Of a stretch of 33,000 bases of DNA, positions 31,546 through 33,000 are shown piece after piece (the stretch's first letter is position 1; the number at the start of each line of letters is the position of its first letter). This DNA is from Nonomuraea zeae (GTDB lineage Bacteria; Actinomycetota; Actinomycetes; Streptosporangiales; Streptosporangiaceae). The translations under genes and the position numbers were made by a program. The notes under the pieces were generated by a model. It was not told where the DNA came from. It made no database searches and saw only the letters and a list, made by a program, of their open reading frames with translations. The stretch is from positions 1 to 33,000 of the forward strand of contig NZ_VCKX01000126.1 in assembly GCF_005889725.1 (NCBI RefSeq). The letters run 5' to 3'.

Positions 31546-32646
31546 TCAGGGATGGCTCGCGAACCGCACGGTGATGGACAGGCCCCCTTCGTGGCGTGCC
31601 CTGGTGGTGAGGGTGGCGTGGTGTGCCTGGGTGACGGCGTTGACGATGGCGAGCCCGAGGCCGTAGCCGTCGCGGTGGCCGTGGCGTTCGGGCGCCAGTC
31701 TCTGGAAGGGCTGGAAGAGGCGCTGGAGCTGGTCGCCGGGGATGACCGGCCCGCTGTTGGTGACGGTGAGGATCGCCTGCGTGCCGGAGGTCCGCGTAGT
31801 GACCTGCACGTGCCCGTCCGCGTGGTTGTGGCGGACGGCGTTGTCGATGAGGTTGGCGACGAGGCTCTCGATCAGTCCCGGGTCGCCGGCCGTCACCGCG
31901 GGCGTCAGGTGGCCGGTCAGGTCGACGCCTCTCCGCGCGGCTTGGCCGCGGCGGGAGGCGAGCACTCCTTCGACGACGTGGGCGAGATCGAGGGTGTCCC
32001 AGCGGGTGACGCCGCGCTCGCTGCTGGCCAGGGCGAGCAGTGCCTGGACGAGCCGTTCCTGGTGTCCGCCCAGGGCGAGGGCCTCCTGGCAGACCGAGCG
32101 CAGGGTGCCGGCGTCGGCGTCGGGGTCGGCGAGGGCGACTTCGAGGAGGGTACGCAGGCCGGCCAGCGGGGTGCGCAGCTCGTGGGAGGCGTTGGCGACG
32201 AAGTGGCGCTGGGCGTCGAAGGAGGCCTCCAGGCGGGCGAACAGGTCGTCGAGGGTGTGGCCGAGCTCGGTCAGCTCGTCCGCGGGCCGGCCGAGGTCCA
32301 GGCGCCGGTGGAGGTTTCCGGCGGAGATGCTCTGGGCGGTGGCGGTGATGGCGCGCAGCGGGTGCAGGAAGCGGCCGGCGACGTACCAGCCGAGAGCCAG
32401 GGCGACGGGAATCAGCACGACCAGGGCGGCGGCGGATCCGATGAGGAGCTGGGGCAGGCTGATCCCGGGCCCGGTTTCGGTGATCGCGCTCGGCGATGGG
32501 CGGCCTTGGGGGACGGTCGCCTCGATGCTGGCCAGCGGGACGTCGACGAAGACGACCACCAGGACCCCGGCGGCGTAGATGCCCGCCGCGTAGGCGAGCG
32601 CGAGCCGCGTCTGCAGGGACCTTCTGGCCGGCTGCCGGGAGGTCAC
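31546..32646 (-). CDS. Two-component sensor histidine kinase
   Basis: 366 residues from GTG 32646, which overlaps the response-regulator stop as GTGA. The first membrane helix is about 15-36 (LALAYAAGIYAAGVLVVVFV), a short periplasmic loop of about 30 residues follows, and the second helix is about 66-90. A HAMP domain follows (FLHPLRAITATAQSISAGNLHRRLDLGRPADEL). The HisKA box is FVANASHELRTPL (His155), and the HATPase has NLIDNAVRHN and DGYGLGLAIVNAVTQAH. All catalytic boxes are intact. The small sensor loop suggests a membrane or cell-envelope signal. Targets are unknown. Confidence 0.92.
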   Translation of the reverse strand: MTSRQPARRSLQTRLALAYAAGIYAAGVLVVVFVDVPLASIEATVPQGRPSPSAITETGPGISLPQLLIGSAAALVVLIPVALALGWYVAGRFLHPLRAITATAQSISAGNLHRRLDLGRPADELTELGHTLDDLFARLEASFDAQRHFVANASHELRTPLAGLRTLLEVALADPDADAGTLRSVCQEALALGGHQERLVQALLALASSERGVTRWDTLDLAHVVEGVLASRRGQAARRGVDLTGHLTPAVTAGDPGLIESLVANLIDNAVRHNHADGHVQVTTRTSGTQAILTVTNSGPVIPGDQLQRLFQPFQRLAPERHGHRDGYGLGLAIVNAVTQAHHATLTTRARHEGGLSITVRFASHP

Positions 32647-33000
32647 GACGGTCCGATGCGGTAGCCGCCTTCGCGGATGGTCTCGATCACGGGCGGGTCG
32701 CCGAGCTTGGCCCGCAACCGGTGCATGGTGTGCTTGACGGCGCTGCTGAAGGGGTCGGCGGCCTCGTCCCAGACACGTTCGAGCAGCTCTTCGGCGGAGA
32801 TGACCAGGCCGGGCACGGCGAGCAGGCATTCGAGCAGGGCGAACTCCCTGGCGCTCAGGTCAACGCGGCGGCCGGCCCGGAACACGGTGCGGCGGGCCGG
32901 ATCGAGGGTGATGTCCCCGCAGGCCCGGGTGGGCGGGAGCGGCGGGGTGGCCCGGCGGGCCAGGGGCCGGACGCGGGCGACCCGCCCGGCGGACGCGAAC
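32643..33000 (-). CDS. OmpR-family response regulator, C-terminal part
   Basis: The frame is open to the window edge, and about 118 C-terminal residues are visible. They form the OmpR/PhoB winged helix: CGDITLDPARRTVFRAGRRVDLSAREFALLECLL, then ISAEELLERVWDE, AVKHTMHRLRAKLGD and the terminal IETIREGGYRIG. The receiver domain with the phosphorylated Asp lies outside the window. Stop and kinase start overlap (GTGA), so regulator and kinase are cotranscribed and translated in a coupled way. Confidence 0.9.
   Translation of the reverse strand, partial: FASAGRVARVRPLARRATPPLPPTRACGDITLDPARRTVFRAGRRVDLSAREFALLECLLAVPGLVISAEELLERVWDEAADPFSSAVKHTMHRLRAKLGDPPVIETIREGGYRIGPS

Overview
The window is very GC-rich, with strong G/C at third codon positions, GTG starts and many GTGA/ATGA stop-start overlaps. 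Its gene families (SARP-type ATPase regulator, Tat lipoproteins, WYL and GntR regulators, actinobacterial VLRF1-type release factor, MsiK-dependent-looking sugar transporter) are those of a filamentous actinomycete. I would guess the Streptosporangiales (Nonomuraea-like) or a relative, but the sequence alone does not fix the genus. No tRNA, rRNA, CRISPR array, insertion sequence or phage gene was seen.

Layout. (1) 1-4.3 kb: the C-terminal part of a large SARP/AfsR-type regulator, then a broken chimera. The chimera joins the N-terminus of a type II NADH-dehydrogenase-like oxidoreductase to the body of a FAD-dependent aromatic monooxygenase in a different frame. (2) 4.35-12.5 kb: mostly single, independently oriented genes. 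They are a DUF4287 protein with a perfect inverted repeat upstream, a VLRF1/aeRF1-type release factor, a DUF488 protein, a lipoprotein, a TetR/WHG regulator with a palindromic candidate operator, a methyltransferase, a Tat-exported serine hydrolase, a small secreted protein and a WYL regulator divergent from a VOC protein. (3) 13.1-23.4 kb: a GntR/UTRA regulator followed by nine genes, the last eight each starting inside the stop codon of the gene before. They encode a sugar-binding lipoprotein, two permeases, a GH94/GH36-like enzyme, a ROK kinase, a SIS protein, an SDR, a FAD oxidoreductase and a phosphotriesterase-family hydrolase. This reads as one regulated catabolic operon that imports a glycoside, splits it in the cytoplasm, then phosphorylates, isomerises, oxidises and possibly delactonises the sugar. 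The ATPase is missing and is presumably a shared MsiK-type protein. (4) 23.4-27.4 kb: a secreted alpha/beta hydrolase, an M28-like protein with an altered metal site, a secreted protein with three GDENG repeats and an MDR-type quinone reductase. (5) 27.5-31.4 kb, minus strand: a compact three-gene operon, NUDIX/NrtR-like protein -> MTA/SAH-nucleosidase-like protein -> four-TM membrane protein. (6) 31.5-33 kb: a two-component histidine kinase and the C-terminus of its OmpR-type response regulator.

The most interesting locus is region 5. The nucleosidase carries, after its enzyme domain, a short VQAG-type RHIM/BASS-like motif (ARVGVQAGHIHGNVTIGQ). The next gene, overlapping by 4 nt, starts with a matching motif (ANVAVQAEAIHGPVNVYQ) followed by a helical region, four membrane segments and a C-terminal domain I do not recognise. 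Paired motifs in adjacent genes are the hallmark of amyloid-templated signalling between a sensor and an effector. I infer a nucleotide-cleaving, membrane-acting conflict or cell-death module, with the NUDIX protein as a possible nucleotide sensor or regulator. The linker before the nucleosidase motif is encoded by six 9-bp tandem units and so might vary in length.
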